Of a stretch of DNA of 32,745 bases, positions 15,650 to 24,960 are shown piece by piece. The DNA comes from Flavobacteriales bacterium. Its GTDB lineage: Bacteria > Bacteroidota > Bacteroidia > Flavobacteriales_E > Vicingaceae. Location: positions 95,471 through 128,215 of the forward strand of contig CAJPFH010000026.1 of the NCBI GenBank assembly GCA_905339165.1, read 5' to 3'. A program made the translations under genes and the position numbers. Each line of letters starts with the position of its first letter. The first letter of the stretch is position 1. The notes under the pieces were generated by a model. It was given only the letters and a program-made list of their open reading frames with translations, searched no databases and was not told the origin of the DNA.

Positions 15650-17941
15650 CTATTCAAAAACTTTTAAATTTTCCAGTTCTTCCAAATAGGTACGTTTGTT
15701 ATTTACAAAAACCAGTATAAAAGCGTCTGTTATACCTTGCTGAATCATTTTCTTTTTAAGAGCATTTGCCTCATTAAAAGTTTGCAGAGAACCTACTGTA
15801 AAGCGGGTTATGCCATCTTCCAATATCTGTTTGTCTATTTTACCTACCTTATTTGCTAAAGAATAATCGAAATTCTGAGCGAATTTATAAGCAGCAATTT
15901 GTACTTTATAAACCAAACCTGCAGCCGATTTATCACCATATCGTTCAGCAAATTTTTCCATAAAATTCAAATCAGATTTGTCGTTTTCTTTTATTAAAGG
16001 AAGTTGTTTATTATCAGCCAATAATTTTTTAAGGTGGTGGTTTTTAAACAACCGAAGTCGGAAGGAGCCATCTTGTTCAGTTATGGTTTCGCTAATAAAA
16101 ATATTACTGGCAGGCAGGCCGTTTAACAATACTTTGCCGGAAAGAAACATATTGCTGTCTATTTTAAGAAAAGGGTCGTTTTCATCTATTTCAATAAGAT
16201 ATTTTTTTTCCGGGTTCAAGTATGTAAATTCGAAGAATCCATTTTCATTGGTACGTTTTTTTGCAATCAGCACACTATCGTTGTTATAAAGCATAATCAT
16301 AATATTGTTTGCGGCTACCAAGGGATTTTCTTTGTAGTACACATTACCGGAAATGGTTATGGTTTTACTTCTTAGTTTAATATCTTTTACTATTTCCTGA
16401 TACTCGGTGGTAGTACTTAGGTCTATGGTTTCAATATGAGTGGGCATTCCTTCTACTTCATACATGATGATGTAATACAGTCCAACGGGTAGATTTACTT
16501 TATATTCTCCTGTTTTAACGTTATTACTAAGATTAGCAAAAATAAATTCTGAATTAGCTGTTTTTACACGAATTTTGCATGGAACAATACTATCATCGAG
16601 AGTTACAACGCCTTTTACTAAAACCACCACTTCTGGCGTAACAATATTTTTTACGTTGAGTGCATAAATATCTTGTCCGCCCATTCCATCTTTCCGAGCT
16701 GAAGAATAATATCCTTTTTCGCCATCGCCCGAAACCACAAAATAAACGTCATCACCTGTAGTATTTACCGGATAACCTAAATTACGAGGGGTGGTCCAAA
16801 TTCCTTCGGGCGAAAGTTTGGTTTCAAAAATATCGTATCCCCCCATAGATTTTTCTCCGTTTGAACTAAAAAAAAGGGTTCTTCCATCAGGATGCAAAAA
16901 ACAACCATCTTCATCGTATTTAGAATTAATGGCAGGACCAAGGTTTACGGGTTCTTGCCAAAAGCCGTTTTCATCGAGGCTTGTTTTCCAAATATCTTTT
17001 CCTCCTAATCCTCCACCGCGTTCGCTAGAAAAATAAATCGTACTACGGTCGGGGCTGTAGGTGGCACTGCCTTCCCATTCTTCGGAGTTAAAAGCCATAC
17101 GTTCCGGATACGTCCATGTTTCGCCTTCCAACGTTGTTGAAAAAATATCGCCCCAATGATTGTCGGAATCTATGTAGTACAAAAGGGTTTGCCCATCGGG
17201 GGTAACAGATACGGTGGCTTCGTGGTGTTTAGTGTTTATAGAAAGTGATACGGGTTCTATCCATGCTTCATTTTCAACATGGCTCATATAAATATCTTCG
17301 AAATATTTTCCGGTTTTACTGGGCCTGAAAAATTCATCTTGTAATCCGCCAATGCTTTTTTCTCCACGGTAGGTAAAGAACATGGTTTTTTGGTCGGAGG
17401 TTATTATGGGGCTATATTCGTGCCCTTTTGAATTGACAGGGCTTCCTAAATTAGAAATGGTAACCACTATTGGCGAAGCTGTAAATTCTTTGGCATTATT
17501 GGCTTGTGTAATGCGTAACGGAATTTCTTTTTTTAAGAGATCATCCGTTTTTTTATTATTTAAGGCTTCTGTAAAAAAGCGAATACCTTCATCAAATTTA
17601 TAGTTTAGGCAATACGCTCTACCTAGGTAATAATTTATGTTAGGGGTAGATGCTTTCTTTTGCTTCACTTCCTCAAGTAACTCGATAGATTTTTCAGTTT
17701 CATCGGTTTTATATAAATAGCAAATCCCTGCTTTAAGTTTATATTCTATTACTTTAGGGTATTTTTCGGCAAGAGCTAAATAAAGGGGTAGAGCATCTAA
17801 ATAACTTTCATTCTTATAAAATTCTTCGGCATTTGTGTAATAGGTTTCTATCCCATCACCGGTTTGTTCTTTTTTTTGTGCCGATGCACTGAAAATAAAT
17901 GTGAATATGATTACGAGAACAAAAAGAAACTGTTTTTTCAT
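15650..17941 (-). CDS. TPR/PD40 propeller/SPOR envelope protein (PorE-like architecture)
   Basis: A 763-aa exported protein: signal peptide ending SASAQ (22), TPR-like helices (about 29-150, AEEFYKNESYLDALPLYLAL), then about five PD40/WD40-like blades (about 165-425, e.g. SATYSPDRSTIYFSSERGGG and LHPDGRTLFFSSNGEKSMGG). Two Ig-like carboxypeptidase-regulatory-type domains follow (about 433-625), then a C-terminal SPOR-like domain (from about 673, YKVQIAAYKF ... FTVGSLQTFNEANALKKKM). TPR, propeller and regulatory domain recall T9SS component PorE, which ends in an OmpA domain. Here a SPOR fold, also a peptidoglycan-binding type, takes that place. A periplasmic, cell-wall-tethered role is likely. 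The gene converges on rho with a 6-nt gap and lies 23 nt after hutI on the same strand. Confidence 0.82.
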   Translation of the reverse strand: MKKQFLFVLVIIFTFIFSASAQKKEQTGDGIETYYTNAEEFYKNESYLDALPLYLALAEKYPKVIEYKLKAGICYLYKTDETEKSIELLEEVKQKKASTPNINYYLGRAYCLNYKFDEGIRFFTEALNNKKTDDLLKKEIPLRITQANNAKEFTASPIVVTISNLGSPVNSKGHEYSPIITSDQKTMFFTYRGEKSIGGLQDEFFRPSKTGKYFEDIYMSHVENEAWIEPVSLSINTKHHEATVSVTPDGQTLLYYIDSDNHWGDIFSTTLEGETWTYPERMAFNSEEWEGSATYSPDRSTIYFSSERGGGLGGKDIWKTSLDENGFWQEPVNLGPAINSKYDEDGCFLHPDGRTLFFSSNGEKSMGGYDIFETKLSPEGIWTTPRNLGYPVNTTGDDVYFVVSGDGEKGYYSSARKDGMGGQDIYALNVKNIVTPEVVVLVKGVVTLDDSIVPCKIRVKTANSEFIFANLSNNVKTGEYKVNLPVGLYYIIMYEVEGMPTHIETIDLSTTTEYQEIVKDIKLRSKTITISGNVYYKENPLVAANNIMIMLYNNDSVLIAKKRTNENGFFEFTYLNPEKKYLIEIDENDPFLKIDSNMFLSGKVLLNGLPASNIFISETITEQDGSFRLRLFKNHHLKKLLADNKQLPLIKENDKSDLNFMEKFAERYGDKSAAGLVYKVQIAAYKFAQNFDYSLANKVGKIDKQILEDGITRFTVGSLQTFNEANALKKKMIQQGITDAFILVFVNNKRTYLEELENLKVFE

Positions 17942-17964
17942 GTTTTAATTTTGTGAGGGCTAAT

Positions 17965-19215
17965 TTACGAATTTAGTATTTTTCCATTAAGTATTATTGT
18001 CTCAATGTTGTTTTCGGTAAAGGCATAGGGTAGGTAAGCTAATGAAAAAAGAGGTTTAGTGATAAAAAGGTTTGCCTTTTTTCCAATGGTAATACTTCCG
18101 GTTTCATTTTCGGTGTTCATGGCATAGGCTCCATTAAGAGTGGCTGCGTTAATAGCTTGTTCGGGGGTAAGTTTCATTTTTATACAAGCTAAAGAGATAA
18201 CAAAAGGCATACTTCCGCTAGGCGATGAACCGGGATTGTAATCGGTAGCTAAGGCAAAAGGTATATTGTTATGTAATAAATTTTGTGCGGGAGCGTAAGG
18301 AATACCTATAAAAAAGGAACAGGAGGGAAGTAAACAGGGAATTGTGTTTGCATTTTTTAGTACTTCGTAATCTTTCTCATGCATTACCTCTAAATGATCT
18401 GCAGAAAGGGCATTTTCTTTAACAGCGACTTGAATACCTCCGTTGCTAGAAAATTGGTTTACATGAATCTTTGCTCTTAATCCGGCTTCGTTTCCGGAAA
18501 AAATTATTTCTCTTGTTTCTTTGGGAGTAAAATAATTCCTTTCACAAAACACGTCAATAAAATCGGCCAAACATTCTTCTTTAACCAGAGGAATAAGGAT
18601 ATCGGTTATTAATTTAATATAAGCTTTTCGGTTATTTTTGTATTCAATAGGAATAGCATGTGCCGCTAAAAGAGTAGCCTTTACCGTAATAGGCGATTGT
18701 TCTTTAATTCTTTTTATTACTCTTAGCATTTTAAGTTCCGAATCTACATCTAAACCATAACCACTTTTAATTTCTACGGCTCCTGTGCCTGTTTTTATTA
18801 TTTCATTGATTCGTTGCATAGCCGATTCAAAGAGTTCTTGTTCACTGGCAACTCTTAGCTTGTAAGCAGAGTTTAATATTCCGCCCCCTTTTTCGGCTAT
18901 CTGTTCATAGCTTAAACCTTTTATTCTGTCTTCGAATTCATTTTCGCGAGAAGATGCGTATACTAAGTGGGTATGCGAATCGCAAAATGAGGGAAAAACA
19001 AATTTTCCTTCGGCATCTATTACGGTTAAATCAGTCCAGTCTGTAATTCCTGTCCATTCATCCATTGTTCCATAACCAGCAATAATTCCGTTTTCTATGG
19101 CAAGCCATGCATTTTGAATAGATGGCAAATAGGCCATTTCTGTAGCAGCTAAGCGGGTAATACCTACTTCTCGTACCTGAAAAAGTTCTTTAATATTTTT
19201 AATCAGTATTTTCAT
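17965..19215 (-). CDS. hutI: Imidazolonepropionase
   Basis: A 416-aa amidohydrolase that opens 4-imidazolone-5-propanoate in histidine degradation. Motifs: CDSHTHLVYASSRENEFEDR (metal His-x-His), IAEKGGGILNSA, GTGAVEIKSGYGLD, LLAAHAIP, KIHVNQFSSNGGIQ, SADHLE, and ATDYNPGSSPSGSMP with the catalytic Asp. All are HutI-specific. No hutH, hutU or hutF is nearby, so the pathway is dispersed. Its 5' end is divergent from aroC across 76 nt with candidate -7 elements for both. Confidence 0.95.
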   Translation of the reverse strand: MKILIKNIKELFQVREVGITRLAATEMAYLPSIQNAWLAIENGIIAGYGTMDEWTGITDWTDLTVIDAEGKFVFPSFCDSHTHLVYASSRENEFEDRIKGLSYEQIAEKGGGILNSAYKLRVASEQELFESAMQRINEIIKTGTGAVEIKSGYGLDVDSELKMLRVIKRIKEQSPITVKATLLAAHAIPIEYKNNRKAYIKLITDILIPLVKEECLADFIDVFCERNYFTPKETREIIFSGNEAGLRAKIHVNQFSSNGGIQVAVKENALSADHLEVMHEKDYEVLKNANTIPCLLPSCSFFIGIPYAPAQNLLHNNIPFALATDYNPGSSPSGSMPFVISLACIKMKLTPEQAINAATLNGAYAMNTENETGSITIGKKANLFITKPLFSLAYLPYAFTENNIETIILNGKILNS

Positions 19216-19253
19216 TCATCTAATTTAAAACTAAAAGTAAGCACATCTTTTTA

Positions 19254-19261
19254 CAAAAATA
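19254..19261 (-). promoter_or_regulatory. Candidate -7 element for hutI
   Basis: Minus-strand TATTTTTG fits TAnnTTTG, 38 nt before the hutI ATG within the divergent 76-nt hutI-aroC gap. No -33 TTG is visible at usual spacing; A/T richness makes a chance match plausible. Confidence 0.3.
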
Positions 19262-19279
19262 GTTTAAATGTTTATTCTT

Positions 19280-19287
19280 TAACTTTG
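19280..19287 (+). promoter_or_regulatory. Candidate -7 element for aroC, nearly leaderless
   Basis: TAACTTTG fits TAnnTTTG and ends only 4 nt before the aroC ATG at 19292. Transcription from here would begin at or near the start codon, giving a leaderless mRNA. Confidence 0.4.
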
Positions 19288-19291
19288 CGGT

Positions 19292-20374
19292 ATGGCAGGA
19301 AACAGTTTTGGAACGCTTTTTAAACTTACCACTTTTGGCGAATCGCATGGCGAAGCCATAGGGGGCATTATAGATGGATGCCCCTCCGGACTGGAAATAA
19401 ATGAATCTTTTATTCAGGCTGAATTAGATAAAAGGCGGCCTGGCCAATCGGCATTGGTTTCTCAGCGAAAGGAAAACGATAAGGTGCATTTTATATCGGG
19501 TATTTACGAAGGAAAAACGACAGGAACTCCTATCGCATTTATAATTTATAATGTAAACAAAAAGTCGGACGATTATGCTCATTTAAAAGATACTTTTCGG
19601 CCATCACATGCCGACTATACCTATTTTAAAAAGTATGACATCTACGATTTTAGAGGAGGAGGAAGGGCTTCGGCCAGAGAAACGGCCTGTAGAGTGGTAG
19701 GCGGAGCCATAGCAAAATTATTACTTAGAAAATACAAAATAAAAATTCATGCCTATGTTTCTAGCGTAGGAAATATTGAACTGTTGACCGATTACAAAAA
19801 GTTAAATGTAGAGAACACATTTAAAAACCCGGTACATTGCCCCGATATAGAAGTGGCTGCCGAAATGGAGAAATTCATAAAAAAAATAAAAAAACAGGGA
19901 GATACGGTAGGAGGAAAAGTATCGTGTTTTATAACCAATATGCCGGTTGGATTAGGTGAGCCTGTTTTCGATAAGCTACATGCCGATTTAGGTAAGGCCA
20001 TGCTTAGCATAAATGCAGTAAAAGGATTCGAATTTGGTAGCGGATTTTCTGCTCCCTCTATGTTGGGCTCAGTTCATAATGATATTTTTATTGTAGAAAA
20101 AAATAAAAAAATAAGAACAAGAACAAACTTTTCGGGAGGAATTCAAGGAGGAATTTCTAACGGAGAAGATATTTTTTTTAATGTAGCCTTTAAACCGGTG
20201 GCTAGCATTATGCAAGAGCAACAAAGCGTTAATAAAAATACCGAAATAGTAAAATTTAAAATAAAAGGAAGGCACGATCCCTGTGTGGTGCCTAGAGCAG
20301 TTGTAATTGTAGAAGCAATGGCCGCTTTAGTGATTGCTGACCATTTACTTAGAGCCAAATCAATAAATTTATAA
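19292..20374 (+). CDS. aroC: Chorismate synthase
   Basis: A 360-aa enzyme of the shikimate pathway, converting EPSP to chorismate with reduced FMN. Diagnostic motifs: [19 protein letters not shown] near the N-terminus, [34 protein letters not shown] (family signature), [26 protein letters not shown], and [20 protein letters not shown] at the C-terminus. Length is typical. It is divergent from hutI and not in an aro cluster. Confidence 0.97.
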   Translation: MAGNSFGTLFKLTTFGESHGEAIGGIIDGCPSGLEINESFIQAELDKRRPGQSALVSQRKENDKVHFISGIYEGKTTGTPIAFIIYNVNKKSDDYAHLKDTFRPSHADYTYFKKYDIYDFRGGGRASARETACRVVGGAIAKLLLRKYKIKIHAYVSSVGNIELLTDYKKLNVENTFKNPVHCPDIEVAAEMEKFIKKIKKQGDTVGGKVSCFITNMPVGLGEPVFDKLHADLGKAMLSINAVKGFEFGSGFSAPSMLGSVHNDIFIVEKNKKIRTRTNFSGGIQGGISNGEDIFFNVAFKPVASIMQEQQSVNKNTEIVKFKIKGRHDPCVVPRAVVIVEAMAALVIADHLLRAKSINL

Positions 20375-20440
20375 TTTCAATTTATTAATTTAGGCGAATC
20401 AATAGCAATATAGAAATAGTCGTTTTAAAAATACATTCCA

Positions 20441-22021
20441 ATGAAAAATTATTTTACCCTCTTTACTACATTAAGTTTGGTATTATTAACATCTAAATTA
20501 TTTTCTCAGGCTCCTGCAGTTGAGTGGAATTATATTTATGGGGGTAGCAATTTCGATAATGGCACCTGCGTATTGCAGAACAAACTAAATGATAAATTAG
20601 TGGTATTTGGACTTTCCCATTCCAATAATGGAGAAGTTTCTGGTAATCACTCTTCTTTTTCCGATTACTGGATTTTTAATTTAACCTACACAGGTTCTTT
20701 CGATGCACAAAAGTGTATTGGAGGTAGTAACTACGATGATGGTAAGCATATTTTACAAACTTCCGATGGAGGCTACTTGCTAACAGGTTCAGCAGGTTCT
20801 TCAAACGGGCACGCCACATCGAACTACGGAAGCTATGATTTTTGGTTAGTTAAAACCGATGCTAATTTTAATATTCTGTGGCAAAAAAATTACGGGGGGA
20901 CTAGTTTCGATGTAGCTTATCAGGCTGCAGAAACAAACGATGGAGGTTTTGTGGTAGTTGGTACCACCTATTCTTCAAATAACGATGTTACTAACAACAA
21001 AGGGTTTAGCGATTTTTGGATTGTAAAAGTTAACGCTTCAGGAGTGTTGCAGTGGCAAAAAAACTACGGAGGAACCGATGAAGAAGAGGCGTATTCAGTA
21101 ACCATACTCAAAGATAACCGTATTGTGGTAGCAGGCTATACAAAATCTTTAGATGGGGATATTACCAGTCCTAAGGGAAACCAAGATGCATGGGTTTTAT
21201 TACTCACATCAACCGGTAATCTCGTTTGGCAAAAAACATTAGGAGGTACTTCTACCGATATTGCAACATCGGTTATTCAAACATTCGATAATAATATATT
21301 GGTATTATGCGAAACGGGTTCGGTAACCGGAGACGTAAATAATAATCACGGAGGAAGCGATTTTTGGCTGGTAAAATTAGATTTACTGGGAAATATTATT
21401 TGGAAGAAAACATACGGAGGAAACCAAATGGAAAAACCCGGAAATGTAATTGAATGTTCTGATAGCGGTTTGGTTATGGTAGGGAGAACGAACTCCGATA
21501 ACAACGGAGATGTTGGTACAAACACCGGATTATACGATACATGGATTGTGAAAACAGATACAGCCGGTGCCATTGTTTGGCAACATACATTGGGAGGAAC
21601 CTTGAATGATAACGGATTGTGGGTTTACGAAACATCCGATTTTGGATACATCATTGCCGGTAATAGCGAATCGAGTGATGGCATAGTAAACGGAACCAAC
21701 AAAGGATTGGCTGATGTGTGGGTAATTAAATTGCAAGGAAAAATACCCTTAGAACCCGGAATGATTATTGAAACAACCAATCAAATTGAATTTACTGTTT
21801 TTCCAAATCCATCTTCTCATTCCATAACCATTTCGTCTTCCTTATATGGTAAAGAAGTTCAATTGAAAATAACAGATGTGTTGGGTAAAGAAATAGTTTT
21901 TAAGAATTTCGATTCCTCTATTTTAAAAATAAATACCGAAAATTTTAACAATGGAATTTACCTTGTATCTATTATAGAGAAAGGGAACATCATAAAGTCA
22001 GAAAAATTTGTAAAACAGTAA
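20441..22021 (+). CDS. Secreted seven-repeat beta-propeller-like protein with T9SS domain
   Basis: A 526-aa protein: signal peptide ending SKLFSQ (23), then seven copies of a repeat of about 55-60 residues. Each begins with a strand ending in GG (WNYIYGG, AQKCIGG, WQKNYGG twice, WQKTLGG, WKKTYGG, WQHTLGG). Each continues with DGGyivvG.t.S..GDv and ends in DFWIVK-like strands. Seven repeats suggest a closed seven-bladed propeller. The last ~79 residues (from about 448, FTVFPNPSSHSITI ... NGIYLVSIIEKG) are a type A T9SS sorting domain. No catalytic motif is seen; binding or adhesion is a guess. No clear promoter was found in the 66 nt after aroC. Confidence 0.8.
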   Translation: MKNYFTLFTTLSLVLLTSKLFSQAPAVEWNYIYGGSNFDNGTCVLQNKLNDKLVVFGLSHSNNGEVSGNHSSFSDYWIFNLTYTGSFDAQKCIGGSNYDDGKHILQTSDGGYLLTGSAGSSNGHATSNYGSYDFWLVKTDANFNILWQKNYGGTSFDVAYQAAETNDGGFVVVGTTYSSNNDVTNNKGFSDFWIVKVNASGVLQWQKNYGGTDEEEAYSVTILKDNRIVVAGYTKSLDGDITSPKGNQDAWVLLLTSTGNLVWQKTLGGTSTDIATSVIQTFDNNILVLCETGSVTGDVNNNHGGSDFWLVKLDLLGNIIWKKTYGGNQMEKPGNVIECSDSGLVMVGRTNSDNNGDVGTNTGLYDTWIVKTDTAGAIVWQHTLGGTLNDNGLWVYETSDFGYIIAGNSESSDGIVNGTNKGLADVWVIKLQGKIPLEPGMIIETTNQIEFTVFPNPSSHSITISSSLYGKEVQLKITDVLGKEIVFKNFDSSILKINTENFNNGIYLVSIIEKGNIIKSEKFVKQ

Positions 22022-22071
22022 TCGCATTTTTTGGCATACGAATTGAATTGGAATTGTAAAATTCAACGGCC

Positions 22072-22614
22072 ATGAAAAAAATAATTCCTTTTAGCTTACT
22101 GATTATTACTTCAATACTTTTAACATCGTGCGTTACGGTGGTTAACAACACTCCCGGCAGACCTGGCCGAGATGGAAGAGCATTTTTTGGAATCAATTAC
22201 CAGTATCGTGCACCTTACAGCTATTGGGATAATAATCCGGCTATTCCCAACAATCCAATATTAGGAAATTATTTCCCAACCGCCCCGGGTATATACCAAT
22301 TCGAATATTTTGTAAACCCCTACGAATACTGGTATGGAACATACGAAATAGCCATTAATTTAGGTGGACCCGGTGGACCACACGGTGAACCCGGATTTGA
22401 CGGAATGGATACATACCTAATGCTATTTTGCGATCCCAACGGTTTTTATACCCATTTTAACCAGTACCGAACTTCGGGAAGTTATGATGAAGCTAATTCT
22501 ACCGTTGTGATTGAACGAGTAGAGGAGGGTTATAAATATAAAATTACCATGCAAAAAGCAACGCGTGAAAAACGTAGCAGCCACACTCCCAAATTAATTT
22601 CTACATCTAACTAA
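22072..22614 (+). CDS. Putative lipoprotein with collagen-like Gly-x-y stretches
   Basis: A 180-aa protein with a lipoprotein signal (MKKIIPFSLL, lipobox LTSC, Cys20). The mature region has two short collagen-like runs: PGRPGRDGR right after the lipid site and GGPGGPHGEPGFDGMD in the middle. Between them is a Tyr/Pro/Asn-rich stretch (YQYRAPYSYWDNNPAIP). The C-terminal part looks beta-rich and ends in a basic tail. The family is unknown to me. It follows the T9SS propeller gene by 50 nt on the same strand and could be cotranscribed. Confidence 0.7.
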   Translation: MKKIIPFSLLIITSILLTSCVTVVNNTPGRPGRDGRAFFGINYQYRAPYSYWDNNPAIPNNPILGNYFPTAPGIYQFEYFVNPYEYWYGTYEIAINLGGPGGPHGEPGFDGMDTYLMLFCDPNGFYTHFNQYRTSGSYDEANSTVVIERVEEGYKYKITMQKATREKRSSHTPKLISTSN

Positions 22615-22642
22615 AAAGAATAAAAAACTGTTAATAATTCAA

Positions 22643-22674
22643 TTGGTACTTCCCAATACCCTTCCTTACCTTTG
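22643..22674 (+). promoter_or_regulatory. Bacteroidota-type promoter for purL
   Basis: TTG at 22643-22645 and TACCTTTG at 22667-22674, 21 nt apart, match the -33/-7 consensus. The -7 element ends 15 nt before the ATG at 22690 and overlaps the alternative TTG start at 22672, which supports the ATG. Confidence 0.55.
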
Positions 22675-22689
22675 CACTTTTTAAAAGGT

Positions 22690-24948
22690 ATGGGAAAAAC
22701 AATACAAAAAGAAGCTATCTCGGTTGATACAGCTATTAAACTAGGGTTATTATCCGAAGAGTTCGAGAAAATTAAAGAAATACTTGGCCGCACACCCAAT
22801 TTTGTAGAAGTAAGTATATATTCTGCCATGTGGAGCGAACATTGTTCGTATAAAAATTCCATCACTTGGTTAAAAAAACTTCCGAAAGACGGTCCTCATA
22901 TGCTTGCCAAAGCCGGAGAAGAAAATGCAGGATTGGTAGATATTGGCGATGGCTTAGGTTGCGCCTTTAAAATTGAATCACACAATCATCCTTCGGCTAT
23001 TGAACCTTATCAGGGAGCTGCAACAGGAGTGGGAGGAATAAACCGCGACATTTTTACCATGGGAGCCCGTCCGGTGGCTCAATTAAATTCTCTCCGTTTC
23101 GGAAATATTACAAACGAACACGCTAGATGGCATTTACGAGGAGTAGTAAAAGGAATTGGAGACTATGGCAATGCCTTTGGAATTCCTGTTCTTGGAGGAG
23201 AAGTTTTTTTTGATGAATGCTATACCACCAACCCTTTGGTAAATGCCATGAGTGTGGGAATTATTGATTCCAAAAAAATGATTAGTGCCACTTCGCATGG
23301 AGTAGGCAACCCTGTTTTTATTGTAGGTTCTGCCACAGGTAAAGATGGAATACATGGAGCATCATTTGCCTCTAAAGATATTTCCGAAACGTCAATGGAC
23401 GATTTGCCGGCCGTGCAAGTAGGAGACCCCTTTCAGGAAAAATTATTACTCGAAGCAAGTTTAGAAATTGCCGATACCGATGCCATCATTGGAATGCAGG
23501 ATATGGGGGCGGCAGGAATCATTTGCTCAACTTCCGAAATGAGTGCCAAAGGAAAACACGGAATGAAAATTTGGCTCGATAGAGTTCCTGTAAGGCAGCA
23601 AAATATGCAGGCATGGGAGATTCTACTTTCAGAATCGCAAGAAAGAATGTTGGTTGTAGTTAAAAAGGGAAAAGAAAAAATAGTACAAGATATTTTTGAT
23701 AAGTGGGATTTGAATTGTGTGCAAATAGGTGAAGTTACCAAAGGCAATGAACTTGAATTTTTTATGAATAATGAGTTAGTGGCTTCCGTGCCTGCCGAGT
23801 CATTGGTGCTTGGCGGTGGAGCTCCCGTTTACGAGAGAACCTATTCAGAACCTGCCTATTTCAAAGAGAATAAAAAATTTAGAATTGATTCTATTTCTAT
23901 TCCAAATGACTTGAAAGCGGTTGCCGATTTCTTAACAACCCACCCTAATATCGCTTCAAAAAAATGGGTTACAGAACAATATGATACCATGGTAGGAACC
24001 GTAAATATGAGTACCAACAAACCTGCCGATGCGGGTATTGTTAATTTAAAAGGATTAAATAAAGCACTTGCCGTTACGGTAGATTGTAATGCCCGCTACG
24101 TTTATGCCGACCCCGAAGAAGGTTGTGCTATTGCCGTTGCTGAAGCGGCTCGAAATATTACCTGTGCAGGAGGAGAACCCTCGGCAATTACCAACTGTTT
24201 AAATTTTGGAAACCCCTATAACCCGGAAGTATATTGGCAATTTGTAAGTGCTATTAAAGGCATGAGCAAAGCTTGTGAAAAATTCAAAACACCTGTTACA
24301 GGGGGAAATGTTAGTTTCTACAACCAATCGGCCAGCGTTGGCAAAGAAGGAGGAAATGTAAGCAATGCGGTTTTTCCGACTCCCACTATAGGAATGATAG
24401 GAATTATTCCTGATAAGAAATACATTACTTCGTTGGCTTTCAAAAAGCCCGGACATTTAATTTATCTCTTAGGAGAATCAGTAAATGATATTTCGTCTTC
24501 CGAATATTTGTATTCCTGGCATAAAGTAAAACAATCGCCTGCCCCTTATTTTAATTTGGAAAAAGAATGGAAAGTACAAACAGCTTTAAAAGAATTAATT
24601 CAGCAAGGGTTTATAGTTTCAGCCCACGATTGTTCAGATGGAGGCTTGTATATTACCTTAATAGAATCGGCTATGCCATATCATTTAGGGTTTAGTATAG
24701 ATATAGATAGTGATGTAAGAGAAGATGCCTTTTTATTTGGTGAGGCTCAAAGCAGAGTGGTAGTGTCTGTATCGCCCGAAAAAGTAGATGACTTCTTAGA
24801 CTTGATAGAAGAAAAGTTAAATATAGATTACTATTTACTGGGAGAGGTAGTAAAAGGCGATATTATTATTGATGGCAAAAAATGGCACAAAATAGCAGAG
24901 GTGAAAGAAATGTACAATAATGCTCTTGCCCAATATATGAACGAGTAG
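22690..24948 (+). CDS. purL: Phosphoribosylformylglycinamidine synthase, PurL subunit
   Basis: A 752-aa small-type PurL (FGAM synthetase large subunit) of purine biosynthesis, converting FGAR, ATP and glutamine-derived ammonia to FGAM. The start ATG at 22690 ([11 protein letters not shown]) is preferred over TTG 22672, which lies in the promoter. Motifs: [56 protein letters not shown], and the second-half repeat [16 protein letters not shown] with TGGNVSFYN. Lacking its own glutaminase domain, it needs separate PurQ and PurS proteins, which are not in this window. It converges on bshB1 with a 12-nt gap. Confidence 0.95.
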   Translation: MGKTIQKEAISVDTAIKLGLLSEEFEKIKEILGRTPNFVEVSIYSAMWSEHCSYKNSITWLKKLPKDGPHMLAKAGEENAGLVDIGDGLGCAFKIESHNHPSAIEPYQGAATGVGGINRDIFTMGARPVAQLNSLRFGNITNEHARWHLRGVVKGIGDYGNAFGIPVLGGEVFFDECYTTNPLVNAMSVGIIDSKKMISATSHGVGNPVFIVGSATGKDGIHGASFASKDISETSMDDLPAVQVGDPFQEKLLLEASLEIADTDAIIGMQDMGAAGIICSTSEMSAKGKHGMKIWLDRVPVRQQNMQAWEILLSESQERMLVVVKKGKEKIVQDIFDKWDLNCVQIGEVTKGNELEFFMNNELVASVPAESLVLGGGAPVYERTYSEPAYFKENKKFRIDSISIPNDLKAVADFLTTHPNIASKKWVTEQYDTMVGTVNMSTNKPADAGIVNLKGLNKALAVTVDCNARYVYADPEEGCAIAVAEAARNITCAGGEPSAITNCLNFGNPYNPEVYWQFVSAIKGMSKACEKFKTPVTGGNVSFYNQSASVGKEGGNVSNAVFPTPTIGMIGIIPDKKYITSLAFKKPGHLIYLLGESVNDISSSEYLYSWHKVKQSPAPYFNLEKEWKVQTALKELIQQGFIVSAHDCSDGGLYITLIESAMPYHLGFSIDIDSDVREDAFLFGEAQSRVVVSVSPEKVDDFLDLIEEKLNIDYYLLGEVVKGDIIIDGKKWHKIAEVKEMYNNALAQYMNE

Positions 24949-24960
24949 AAGTTTGTCTGT

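Noticed and set aside
20355-20395. A/T-only inverted repeat after aroC as a terminator
   Set aside because: The stem has no G/C pairs and no U-run beyond background, so it is expected by chance in such AT-rich DNA.
22672-22674. TTG start for purL
   Set aside because: It overlaps the TACCTTTG promoter element, and the ATG at 22690 gives a normal PurL N-terminus.
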